This document shows positions 35,801-43,512 of a stretch of 64,000 nt of DNA, piece by piece (positions within the stretch are counted from its first letter, which is position 1; every line of letters begins with the position of its first letter). The DNA is from Bacteroidales bacterium (GTDB lineage Bacteria; Bacteroidota; Bacteroidia; Bacteroidales; UBA12077). The translations under genes were made by a program, and so were the position numbers. The stretch is taken from the NCBI GenBank assembly GCA_028282785.1, contig JANQHE010000061.1:62001-126000 (forward strand). Reading direction: 5' to 3'. The notes beneath the pieces were generated by a model. It was not told where the DNA came from and did no database searches. It saw only the letters and a list, made by a program, of their open reading frames with translations.

Positions 35801-38274
35801 TGACAAGTGCTGTACTATCGGGAATTGATGTTACTGAATACGAGGTTTTAAATGCTTATTTACCAGTAGAAATAACAACCGATCCTTTCGATCTGGAAGT
35901 TAAATTCAATCCTGTTTCTGAAGGAGCCAAATCCGCAACATTAACATTAACAGTTGATGAAATTGATTATTCAGTTAGTTTAACAGGTGAGGGGCATGAT
36001 TCAGAGATTAAAGGCTTGCCATTTGAGTATGGTTTTGAGGATGTAGATACAGACAATGATGAATTTAACCAAGACTGGAGTTCAATAAACAGTATTGGTG
36101 GAATGTCGTGGTGTAAGGTAAGAGCTTCAAGTGCTAATACCGGAATAAATGCCTTAAATATGTATAATGGCGGAACAACTACCGGGAATATAATGGCAAT
36201 TATGCCAGTTTCAAATATTGATGTAGTAGGAAGCGTATTTAGTTTTTACGCATATATTAGTGGTAGTGCCATATTAGAAGTTGGTTATGTAACTGATGTA
36301 ACAGACGCATCAACTTTTGTCAAGATAGAAGATATTGATGTTACCATGGCATATACAAAGTTTGATATTGATTTATCATCAATAAGTATAAGTGGTTCTT
36401 ATTATTTAACTTTTAGGCATGGGTTATCAGGGCAGCATCAGAGTATATATATTGATGATATCAGATGGGCAATACCTTCGGACGACGCAACTTTATCAGG
36501 CCTTACATCGGATCTTGTTACTATTGAAGGTTTTAGCCCGGATGTATATACTTACGATATTGTATTATCAAGTACTGCAACTGTTCCTCAATTTGTTGGT
36601 GCAACAGCTAACAGTGAATATGCTACTGTTGATATAACTCAGGCAAGCACAATTCCGGGCAGTGCGATAGTTTTGGTTACAGCTGAAAACGGAACAACTG
36701 AAACATATACGATAAATTATGTAAAAGCTTCTTCTAATGATGCATCATTAAAAAATATTACTGTTAATGGAGAAAGTATCTCCGGTTTTGATCCTATTAC
36801 ATTAAATTATGATGTGGAATTACCTCTTGGTACAACAGCTGTGCCAACAATAGTTGGTATTGCAACTGATTCGGATGCAGATGTTGGTGTAAGTAATGCA
36901 AGTAGCTTGCCGGGAACTACTGAAATAGTTGTAACATCTGCTGATGCTAGTACTACATCTACTTACAAAATTAATTTAGCTATTACTAAAAACAATGATG
37001 CAACATTAAGTGATTTACTGGTTGATGGTGTTACAATTACTGATTTTGATCCGGCATTACTGGCTTATACAATTAATCTGGAGCATGGTACAGTTACTGT
37101 ACCGAGTGTTACGGCTGAAGCAACTGATTCTAATGCAAATGTTGTAATTAATAGCGCAAGTTCATTACCAGGAACAACTACTGTTGAGGTAACCGCAGAG
37201 GATGAAAATACAACAATTACTTACAAGGTAATATTTAGTGTAGGATTAAATGATGATGCAACCTTGATGGATTTAACAGTTAACGGCTCTACAGTAATGG
37301 GGTTTGATGGATCTATATTAAGTTATGATATTGGGCTTCCTTATGGTACAACTGCTGTTCCAATAGTAGAGGGTACTGCGGCAGATTCAAATGCCGAAGT
37401 GATTATAAATGAAGCTAGCTCATTGCCTGGAATAACTGAGATTACAGTAACTGCCGAAGATGGCGAAACAACAAAAACTTATGAAGTGAACTTCACAATC
37501 GTTGCAAATAACGATGCGACTTTGAGTGACCTTCAGGTAAATGGTGCTACTATTTCTGATTTCGATGCAACAACATTTAGCTATCATATGGAGTTAGCTT
37601 ATGGTACTGTTACTGTTCCAACGGTTACAGGTACATCAACAGATTCAAATGCGGATGTAGTAGTAAATCCAGCTTTATCATTGCCAGGTACAACAGAAAT
37701 TGTTGTAACCGCCGAAGATGGTGAAACTTCCAAAACATATGAGGTTAATTTTACAATTGCGGCTAATAGTGTCGCAACTTTAAGTAATTTAATGGTAGAT
37801 GGTGAAACAGTTAGTAGTTTTGCGGCTGAGACCTTTACATACAATATTGTTTTGGAGTCCGGAACTACACAAGTACCGGTCGTAACGGTTACTTGCACGG
37901 ATTCTAATGCTGATGCTGTAATTACAAATGCTATTGAACTACCTGGAACAACAACAGTTGAGGTAACGGCAGAAGATGGAGTTACAACAGAGATATATAA
38001 TGTTAACTTTACAGTTGCTACAGGAGTTGATTTTGCCCTTGAACAAAACCTTAAAGTGTTCCCTATTCCATCAAGTGGTGAAATAACTATCGATCTTGGA
38101 AGCGATAGTTACAATCAGGGTTCCTGGAACTTATACAGTTTAACCGGGCAAGTAGTTGTTAATGGTTCAATTACCGAATCACATTTCAAATTAAAAAACT
38201 TAAATAAAGGAACTTACATATTAGTGTTATCTATAGATAATCAGGCTGTAAATCGAAAAATTATTATAAAGTAG
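32833..38274 (+). CDS. T9SS-secreted giant adhesin-like protein with six 86-residue repeats
   Basis: An 1813-residue protein. After a signal peptide (about 1-31, ending GMAQ) come alternating anchor-J domains (about 35-195, 310-455, 800-955 and 1058-1215) and CARDB-like Ig domains (about 200-300 and 460-570), a PPC-like domain (about 575-680), a Big_5-like domain (about 685-795) and a HYDIN-like domain (about 958-1055). Then come six tandem cadherin-like beta-sandwich repeats (about 1217-1730) with the signature NDATLSDL-V-G at 86-residue intervals, and a type A T9SS sorting domain (about 1735-1813, LKVFPIPSSGE... ending RKIIIK). No enzyme motif is seen. A role in surface adhesion or as a stalk is inferred. 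Confidence 0.85.
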   Translation: MMKNTRFNILKNWHLLLSMLISILFTFSGMAQTALLENFDGGSLPVDWISNSKADGSGYTQWSYMSTHTRCAPADNSGAGKYAMLDSYFTQTSENPINLITKSIDLSSGGFFLEFYAWVGSGATTEPIKVDISTDDGTNWSSDIYTVTNGITGSWEKHSVDLASYATSTVKIKFKGYSNYGFGTTNSGLDDVKVYKLVSNDAEISTLISPSNSFPSGTKDVIVTLRNAGINNLTSVNIDWSVNGASQTTYNWMGDLASGATEDVTLGSYDFSVGGTYTIIAETSSPNSVSDNNTSNDQLTTDVTAIAPLSLPYTQNFDGVTAPAIPSDWSAIDSDASSSTYVKTDNYGMPNSSPNELVLYNYGTLGMDLLLVSPLIADISAVNFIFYASGSASNISVGTMSDPADASTYSEFESLTPTSEYVEYKIDFTTYAGTDNYIAIKHPTAGYYKKIYIDDVTIQEPKANDASLSALINPNDKVTVGASDIIVTLENNGTNNLTSVNIDWDIDGGPTTSYSWTGDLATGTTEDVTIGTHNFDAEGTFTLNVSLSLPNGVADENTSNDAISENIQVYPAGTVLETEPNNTWDAAGVIGLANNKGLGNIEANGTDYWSVDALDGEILTATITCSASVFLYLYQEGTYINILTSGEGFKIPADGTYHVAVISYNSSAYDYDLDISLESDTEAPNFISTPTHEATNISKGTNIEIVFNELVYYNDGSDLDAANLLNCFGIKEGSESGIDVEFSAEYNESLLQVTLTPSADLNYETDYYIILAANMIQDEVGNLASDSTYYFTTKAAPVVVTMPLRTGFEEEDFPPVNWELTSDSSGWTREESSVDVTFPEGSYGAKFYSYSGTSTLRTPVIDMSDATAPRIKFSWQNTPGYFGGLNCVVNVSTDGGDSFTEVYNVEATDENWIDVKIDLTEFSDETIIEFDLGNDFSSVYLDDISISEKPTTPIFSISHDSYDFGTVDLLDENNTVTFTIENEGGGTMNLTSAVLSGIDVTEYEVLNAYLPVEITTDPFDLEVKFNPVSEGAKSATLTLTVDEIDYSVSLTGEGHDSEIKGLPFEYGFEDVDTDNDEFNQDWSSINSIGGMSWCKVRASSANTGINALNMYNGGTTTGNIMAIMPVSNIDVVGSVFSFYAYISGSAILEVGYVTDVTDASTFVKIEDIDVTMAYTKFDIDLSSISISGSYYLTFRHGLSGQHQSIYIDDIRWAIPSDDATLSGLTSDLVTIEGFSPDVYTYDIVLSSTATVPQFVGATANSEYATVDITQASTIPGSAIVLVTAENGTTETYTINYVKASSNDASLKNITVNGESISGFDPITLNYDVELPLGTTAVPTIVGIATDSDADVGVSNASSLPGTTEIVVTSADASTTSTYKINLAITKNNDATLSDLLVDGVTITDFDPALLAYTINLEHGTVTVPSVTAEATDSNANVVINSASSLPGTTTVEVTAEDENTTITYKVIFSVGLNDDATLMDLTVNGSTVMGFDGSILSYDIGLPYGTTAVPIVEGTAADSNAEVIINEASSLPGITEITVTAEDGETTKTYEVNFTIVANNDATLSDLQVNGATISDFDATTFSYHMELAYGTVTVPTVTGTSTDSNADVVVNPALSLPGTTEIVVTAEDGETSKTYEVNFTIAANSVATLSNLMVDGETVSSFAAETFTYNIVLESGTTQVPVVTVTCTDSNADAVITNAIELPGTTTVEVTAEDGVTTEIYNVNFTVATGVDFALEQNLKVFPIPSSGEITIDLGSDSYNQGSWNLYSLTGQVVVNGSITESHFKLKNLNKGTYILVLSIDNQAVNRKIIIK
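36481..38025 (+). repeat. Six tandem 258-bp coding repeats
   Basis: Repeat units begin at about 36481, 36736, 36994, 37252, 37510 and 37768. The spacing is exactly 258 bp (86 codons) for five of six steps and 255 bp for the first. The units are clearly alike in protein (DATLSDL..., SLPGTTEIVVTAEDGETTKTY) but have drifted in DNA, so the array is old rather than freshly duplicated. Confidence 0.9.
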
Positions 38275-38302
38275 TTTTTGGGGTGTTTGATGCTTTTATA
38301 TT

Positions 38303-38333
38303 AAGGCTGGTATTTACCAGCCTTATTTTTTTT
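38303..38333. terminator. Terminator between convergent T9SS gene and mqnP
   Basis: AAGGCTGG, TATTTA loop, CCAGCCTT, then ATTTTTTTT. It ends the T9SS cargo transcript; the stem also lies just past the stop codon of the leftward prenyltransferase gene. Confidence 0.85.
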
Positions 38334-39225
38334 AGAACCAAATATCAATAACCAGTTCAGTAATTGTAAAAGCTGCAAATATTACGCTGGCTATACCATT
38401 TGTTGTAAAGAATGCAATATTTACTTTGCTCAAATCATTTGGTTTTACCAATGTATGTTGGTAAAATAATAAACCGATGAAAATAATAGAGCCAATCCAA
38501 TATAGTAGCCCAAATTGACCTGTATACCCTGCAAAAAGAGTAATTAATGCTGTTAAAATATGTAGTAAGGTTGAAGCATTTAAAGCTCCTTTTTTTCCAA
38601 AAAACACAGGAAAAGACTTTAACTCTTCTTCTTTATCAAAATCCAGATCTTGTAAAGCATATATAATGTCAAAACCACTGACCCATAATAACACTACAAA
38701 TGCGTAAAGAATTGGAAGCAATGCAAATTCACCGGTTACAGCAAGATAAGCTCCAATCGGAGCCAATGATAAGCCTAAGCCTAAAATTAAATGGCAGATG
38801 GCAGTAAATTTCTTGGTGACACTGTATCCCAAAATAATTAATAATGCTACCGGAGATAGTTTAAAAGTCAACGTATTTATAAAATAAGTAGTTGCTATAA
38901 AAAGTATGGAGTTAATTATAACAAATAAAAGTGCCGATTTTGCTTTAATTAGTCCGGCAGGAATCTCACGGATAGCCGTTCTTGGGTTTTTTATATCGAT
39001 TTCTCTATCGATAAAACGATTAAATGCCATAGCTGCATTACGAGCAAACACCATACAAAGAATTACAAATAAAAACAATTTCCATTCAAATTCTGCTTTG
39101 GCATGCCCGTTAGGCAGACGGGTTTGATGTAGAGCCAAAAAGTAACCTATTAAGGCAAAGGGCATTGCAAAAATGGTATGACTGAATTTAATGAGAGAGA
39201 GGTAGTTCTTTACTTTTTTAATCAT
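38332..39225 (-). CDS. mqnP: UbiA-family prenyltransferase, probably MqnP of the futalosine pathway
   Basis: A 297-residue inner-membrane prenyltransferase with about eight helices. The two prenyl-diphosphate/magnesium motifs are present: NRFIDREID (about 69-77) and DLDFDKEEE (about 193-201). Menaquinone synthesis through futalosine needs such an enzyme (MqnP), and mqnA lies at the right end of this window. UbiA for ubiquinone is unlikely in this phylum. The loop at about residues 33-43 (TRLPNGHAKAE) is an in-frame insertion encoded by a G+C-rich palindrome (39099-39124). Confidence 0.85.
   Translation of the reverse strand: MIKKVKNYLSLIKFSHTIFAMPFALIGYFLALHQTRLPNGHAKAEFEWKLFLFVILCMVFARNAAMAFNRFIDREIDIKNPRTAIREIPAGLIKAKSALLFVIINSILFIATTYFINTLTFKLSPVALLIILGYSVTKKFTAICHLILGLGLSLAPIGAYLAVTGEFALLPILYAFVVLLWVSGFDIIYALQDLDFDKEEELKSFPVFFGKKGALNASTLLHILTALITLFAGYTGQFGLLYWIGSIIFIGLLFYQHTLVKPNDLSKVNIAFFTTNGIASVIFAAFTITELVIDIWF
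39099..39124. repeat. REP-like G+C-rich palindrome inside mqnP
   Basis: CCCGT-taggcag-ACGGG with an overlapping TGCC-cgtta-GGCA dyad, preceded by GCATG, stands out in AT-rich coding DNA. It encodes RLPNGHAK in a loop where relatives should be shorter. It resembles short dispersed palindromes of Bacteroidota, but no second copy was seen in this window. Confidence 0.4.
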
Positions 39226-39250
39226 TCTTAATAATCTTAGCCTTTATCTG

Positions 39251-39769
39251 CTATTCCAGAGATAATTTTATTAATTTTTCTTTGTAGATCTCATAATTAT
39301 CTTCATCAAAGCAAACAAAATAAACTATTTTTAGTTCTTTATTTTCTTTAAGAAAATTATTTACTGTTCGAATTGCAATTCCTGCTGCCATGTTTTTTGG
39401 GAAACGATAAACACCTGTGCTAATATTGGGAAATGCAATTGATTTTAGTTTCTTATTTACTGCGATTTGTAAACAGTTTATATAACAACTGGCTAATAAT
39501 TCCGGTTCATTATTTTTGCCACCATGCCAAACAGGACCAACTGTGTGTATTACAAATTTAGATGGTAACATATAAGATTTTGTAATTTTAGCCTCGCCTG
39601 TTTCACATCCATCCAAAGTACGGCATTCTTCTAATAGACCTGGTCCTGCCGCTCGATGTATGGCTCCATCAACACCGCCACCACCCAAAAGGGAATTATT
39701 GGCAGCGTTAACAATAACATCCACTTCCATTTTGGTAATATCAACTCTAACCAGTTCTATTTGGGGCAT
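39251..39769 (-). CDS. Macrodomain O-acetyl-ADP-ribose deacetylase-like protein
   Basis: A 172-residue stand-alone macrodomain of the YmdB/MacroD type. [28 protein letters not shown] holds the ADP-ribose-binding and catalytic residues ([14 protein letters not shown]), and [15 protein letters not shown] is the second nucleotide-binding loop. It removes acetate from O-acetyl-ADP-ribose or ADP-ribose from proteins. It sits between mqnP (25 nt) and pheT (129 nt) on the same strand; the context gives no specific substrate. Confidence 0.92.
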   Translation of the reverse strand: MPQIELVRVDITKMEVDVIVNAANNSLLGGGGVDGAIHRAAGPGLLEECRTLDGCETGEAKITKSYMLPSKFVIHTVGPVWHGGKNNEPELLASCYINCLQIAVNKKLKSIAFPNISTGVYRFPKNMAAGIAIRTVNNFLKENKELKIVYFVCFDEDNYEIYKEKLIKLSLE

Positions 39770-39774
39770 ATTTC

Positions 39775-39812
39775 TAGATTTTAGCTATTAGCTTACAGTT
39801 TTTAGCTTTTTT
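39775..39812. repeat. AGCT-rich microrepeat
   Basis: Three TTAGCT units (TTAGCTATTAGCT...TTTTTAGCT) lie just upstream of the macrodomain gene. Short degenerate tracts of this kind are common between genes in AT-rich Bacteroidota. No function is evident. Confidence 0.35.
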
Positions 39813-39898
39813 ATTTAAAAATTGTTTATACATAATATTGTATATTATATGCAAATTATTATAAATCAAACTTTAAACAAATAAATATGAACTTTTAA

Positions 39899-42334
39899 CT
39901 AACGTATTTGTGCGTTTAATTCTTTTTCGAATACTCTGATAAAGTTATTTATTATTTTATCGATTTGTTTATCAGTGAGTGTTTTATTTTCGTCTTGTAA
40001 GATAAAACTTACCGCATATGACTTTTTATTGGCTTCTAATTTTTCGCCTTCGAATACATCAAATAATGAAACTTTCTTTAATAGTTTTCTTTCCGTTTTG
40101 TAAGCTAATTCTTTAATATTAGAGAATTTAACCGGTTTATCTAATAATAATGCTAAATCCCGACGGACTTCGGGATATTTGGAAACTTCTGTATAGCGAA
40201 TATTGTTTTTCGCTGAAAGTTTGATCACATTATCCCAGGCGAACTCAGCAAAATAAACATTGGTATCAATATCAAAAGATTTGAGTAGCTTCTTATTTAG
40301 TATTCCGAAATGAACCAGTTCTTTTTGGTTAAATTCAAGTTTCAATCCTTCGGTTAGTATATCCGATGAATATTCTTCACTTGTTATTTGATTCAAATCA
40401 AAACCCAACCTATCTAAAATATTTTCGACATGTGTTTTCAGCGTGAAGAAACTGGTTGGTTCCTCCTTTATAATCCAGTTTTCTTCAGTTTTATTTCCGG
40501 TTATGAACAAAGCCAAATGTTTTTCTTCATCATATTTTTCTAAAGGTTCTTCACTTTCCGAACCATTCAAATAATAACAATTTCCAAATTCATATAATTT
40601 TAAATCCTGATTACGGCGATTACGATTATATATTATGGATTCTAATCCTCCGAATAACAATGTTTGACGCATTACATTCAAGTCGTTACTTAAAGGATTA
40701 AAAATCTTAACAAGTTTATCTGCTTTATATGATTCCAATTCGTTGTAGTAATCAGCTTTTGTAAGTGAATTACACATAATTTCGTTGAAACCATTTGCTG
40801 TTAACATATCCGAAATGTTATTCTGAATTTTTTCTTTATCAGGTTTTGGAGAATAAGATAAACTTGAATTTACATGTTCGGAAATTTCAATATTATTATA
40901 TCCGTAAATTCTTAAAACTTCTTCAATAACATCAGCTTCTCTCCGCACATCAACTCGATAAGTTGGAACTTCTAAACCTAATTTTTCATCATTTTCATTT
41001 ATAATCTTAATATCTAATGATTCAAGAATATCTTTAACGACTTCTTTTTCGATTTCTTTACCAATTAATCGTTTCATGTTCTTGAAAGTAAGTTCTACTT
41101 TGTAATCTGAAACGGGATCTGGGTAGATGTCAACAATTTCAGAAGAAATTTCTCCACCGGCAATTTCTTTTAATAGCAAAGCTGCTCGTTTTAATGCATA
41201 TTTTGTATTGTTAGGATCAGAACCACGCTCAAAGCGGAATGATGCATCTGTATGCAGATCATGTCTTTTTGCTGTTTTACGAACATAAACCGGGTTAAAA
41301 TGAGCACTTTCTATGAAAATGTTTTTAGTATTTTCAGTTACTCCTGATTTTATGCCACCAAAAACACCCGCGATACACATTCCGTTATTTGCATTGCAGA
41401 TCATTAAATCCTGGGATGAAAGTTTTCTTTCTACCTCATCCAGCGTGATAAAAGGAGTACCTTCGGGAAGCATTTTTATAATTACTTTATTGCCTTCTAC
41501 TTTATCTGCATCGAAAAAGTGCAATGGTTGTCCGGTTTCGTGTAAAACAAAATTCGATATATCAACTATATTATTTATCGGATTAAGTCCGATAGCTTTT
41601 AATCTGTTTTGTAACCATTCCGGTGATGGATTAACCTTAACATTTGTAACCGTAACACCTGTATATCGGGGACAGGCATTTTTATCTTCAACAATAATTT
41701 CTATCGGTAGATTATGATTATCTGCCTTAAATTCTTTAACAGAAGGTTTTACAAGTTCAGTTTTTAATATAGCTGCTAAATCTCTTGCTGTTCCAATATG
41801 TGAAGCACCATCAATACGATTTGGAGTTAATCCGATTTCAAAAACGGTATCGGTTTCAATGTTAAAATATTCCCTGGCAGGTGTTCCTGTTACGGCAGAA
41901 TTTTCTAAAACCATTATTCCGTCGTGCGATGTTCCTAATCCAATTTCATCCTCTGCGCAAATCATTCCTTCCGATGGCTCACCACGCATTTTTGCTTTCT
42001 TGATTTTGAATTCTTCATCGCCGGAATAAAGAGTTGTACCAACTGTAGCAACAACAACTTTTTGCCCTTCCGCTACATTTGGAGCACCACATACAATTGG
42101 TAATTCCTTGCCAGTGCCAACATCAACCGTAGTTACCGAAAGTTTATCAGCATTAGGATGCTTTTTACATGAAGTTACCTTCCCAATTACCAATCCGTCT
42201 AATCCTCCTTTAACCGATTCAAATTGCTCAATACCCTCAACTTCGAGTCCAGTGTTGGTAAGTATTTTAGCAACTTCTTCAGCTGTTAAATCCGTATTTA
42301 CATAATTTTTTAACCAATTGTATGATATCTTCAT
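39899..42334 (-). CDS. pheT: Phenylalanine--tRNA ligase beta subunit
   Basis: An 811-residue subunit of the alpha2-beta2 PheRS that charges tRNA-Phe. The layout is complete: N-terminal PheT core (MKISYNWLKNYVNTDLTAEEVA), tRNA-binding OB domain (about 40-155), B3/B4 editing domain (about 215-385, with NIVDISNFVLHETGQPLHFFD), B5 domain (about 400-475), core catalytic-like domain, and a C-terminal anticodon-binding FDX-ACB domain (about 715-811, TEVSKYPEVRRDLALLL). The alpha subunit gene is not nearby, which is usual in this phylum. It has its own -7 element and a short leader with no visible tRNA-sensing element. Confidence 0.96.
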   Translation of the reverse strand: MKISYNWLKNYVNTDLTAEEVAKILTNTGLEVEGIEQFESVKGGLDGLVIGKVTSCKKHPNADKLSVTTVDVGTGKELPIVCGAPNVAEGQKVVVATVGTTLYSGDEEFKIKKAKMRGEPSEGMICAEDEIGLGTSHDGIMVLENSAVTGTPAREYFNIETDTVFEIGLTPNRIDGASHIGTARDLAAILKTELVKPSVKEFKADNHNLPIEIIVEDKNACPRYTGVTVTNVKVNPSPEWLQNRLKAIGLNPINNIVDISNFVLHETGQPLHFFDADKVEGNKVIIKMLPEGTPFITLDEVERKLSSQDLMICNANNGMCIAGVFGGIKSGVTENTKNIFIESAHFNPVYVRKTAKRHDLHTDASFRFERGSDPNNTKYALKRAALLLKEIAGGEISSEIVDIYPDPVSDYKVELTFKNMKRLIGKEIEKEVVKDILESLDIKIINENDEKLGLEVPTYRVDVRREADVIEEVLRIYGYNNIEISEHVNSSLSYSPKPDKEKIQNNISDMLTANGFNEIMCNSLTKADYYNELESYKADKLVKIFNPLSNDLNVMRQTLLFGGLESIIYNRNRRNQDLKLYEFGNCYYLNGSESEEPLEKYDEEKHLALFITGNKTEENWIIKEEPTSFFTLKTHVENILDRLGFDLNQITSEEYSSDILTEGLKLEFNQKELVHFGILNKKLLKSFDIDTNVYFAEFAWDNVIKLSAKNNIRYTEVSKYPEVRRDLALLLDKPVKFSNIKELAYKTERKLLKKVSLFDVFEGEKLEANKKSYAVSFILQDENKTLTDKQIDKIINNFIRVFEKELNAQIR

Positions 42335-42372
42335 TATTTAAGTATTTTATCCGATTGCTATTAAACGAAATG

Positions 42373-42380
42373 CAAAAGTA
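42373..42380 (-). promoter_or_regulatory. Probable pheT promoter (TACTTTTG)
   Basis: TACTTTTG on the minus strand matches TANNTTTG, 38 nt before the pheT start. No TTG is seen at the expected -33 position. Confidence 0.5.
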
Positions 42381-42453
42381 TAAAAAAATGACCACTAATT
42401 GTGATCGTTTGAAAGTTAAGTTTAGATTTAACTTTATTATTAAAATTCTTCTA

Positions 42454-42488
42454 TAAAAATAAGATCGATTCATGATTGAATCAATCTT
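42454..42488 (-). terminator. Terminator of the RskA-like lipoprotein gene
   Basis: On the minus strand, AAGAT and GATTCA-type arms (AAGAT-GATTCA with TGAATC-ATCTT, one mismatch and a 4-nt loop) are followed by ATTTTTAT. It separates the lipoprotein gene from pheT. Confidence 0.65.
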
Positions 42489-42549
42489 ATCCGTTCTGTT
42501 AACCTGAGTTATTTAGAAACAAATTTATTTTATTGAAAAACAACGTAAG

Positions 42550-43428
42550 TTATTTTTGTACAGTCCCTGAAGGAAATTCTGATGCCATATTATCTAAATC
42601 ATAGGTAACATGATCTTCTGCCATACCTGGAGCTGATCCCATTAAAGGTTTAAATAAAAATGGTGAAGAATCATTATCCGGCGATGGTTCAATGGATATA
42701 ACTATTGTGGCTTCTGACAAATTAGTTGGAAAGCTAAGTCCGGATGGTGCATTCATAACCAGATCTTCACCGGGAAAGGCTGGCCCTGATGCATCTGATC
42801 CGCTATATGGAGCACTATCATCTTCCATATCTACACTTGTAAATGTACCGGTAGTTACAGGTGTTCCGTCAATTACCACCCAACCTTCATAAACCCAGCC
42901 TGATGGTAAGTCCGGCAGATTTAATCCCACTGCGGGAGAACCTCCTGATAAATCTAAAAACCATACTCCGCTTAATTCGTCATCGGTAGTTGTGGTTGTA
43001 GGTGTTGCTAAAATGTATTTACCGGTTGCTGAAGTGAACGTAGTGCCAAGAGCCGCACTATGTGATGCAGACACAGATGCCATATCGCCGGAAAATGTTC
43101 CGCCTAAAATTTTTATAGCACTTGGCAATGGGTCACTATCCGGTTTTGGTTCTATTGATAATACAAAGTCCGTTGCTCCATCCAAATCAGTTTTGTCCAC
43201 ATCAAATGAAGTTTGTGATAAGGTTCCCATATCATCTACCGTGAAAACACCCGTGCTAACCGGAGTGCCATCTACTATGAGCCAACCTTCATACTGTTCA
43301 TCACTAGCCGAAGTCATTAGATTACTTATATTAATCGTTAGCATGCCTTCATTCGAATCATCATCATCATCGCAAGAAATTAGTAAGGCAGCAATAGCTA
43401 GGAAAGTGAATAGAAATTTCGTTTTCAT
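42550..43428 (-). CDS. Lipoprotein with two RskA-C-like (anti-sigma-type) domains
   Basis: A 292-residue protein with a lipoprotein signal peptide: LLISC, lipidated Cys about residue 19, then DDDDDSNEG, an acidic stretch typical of surface-exposed lipoproteins in Bacteroidota. Two homologous domains follow (about 28-145 and 150-285). Both have YEGW-VIDGTPV-TG-F and S/VISIEP-PD-D near their ends, like the C-terminal extracytoplasmic domain of RskA-type anti-sigma factors. The usual cytoplasmic anti-sigma part and membrane helix are absent, so it is not itself an anti-sigma factor. Composition is Asp/Ser/Thr-rich. Function is unknown. Confidence 0.75.
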   Translation of the reverse strand: MKTKFLFTFLAIAALLISCDDDDDSNEGMLTINISNLMTSASDEQYEGWLIVDGTPVSTGVFTVDDMGTLSQTSFDVDKTDLDGATDFVLSIEPKPDSDPLPSAIKILGGTFSGDMASVSASHSAALGTTFTSATGKYILATPTTTTTDDELSGVWFLDLSGGSPAVGLNLPDLPSGWVYEGWVVIDGTPVTTGTFTSVDMEDDSAPYSGSDASGPAFPGEDLVMNAPSGLSFPTNLSEATIVISIEPSPDNDSSPFLFKPLMGSAPGMAEDHVTYDLDNMASEFPSGTVQK

Positions 43429-43512
43429 AATTTTCTGTTTTATTGTTTATAGGCACTAAGGTATTTAGAGAAAATCACAAAAATATCACGATTATGTATA
43501 CATTCTAAAACA

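Noticed and set aside
41313-41717. 134-codon frame opposite pheT
   Set aside because: Antisense to a strongly conserved gene and without a plausible protein sequence.
42992-43459. 155-codon plus-strand frame opposite the lipoprotein gene
   Set aside because: Shadow frame kept open by the Asp/Ser/Thr/Gly-rich composition of the real gene on the other strand.
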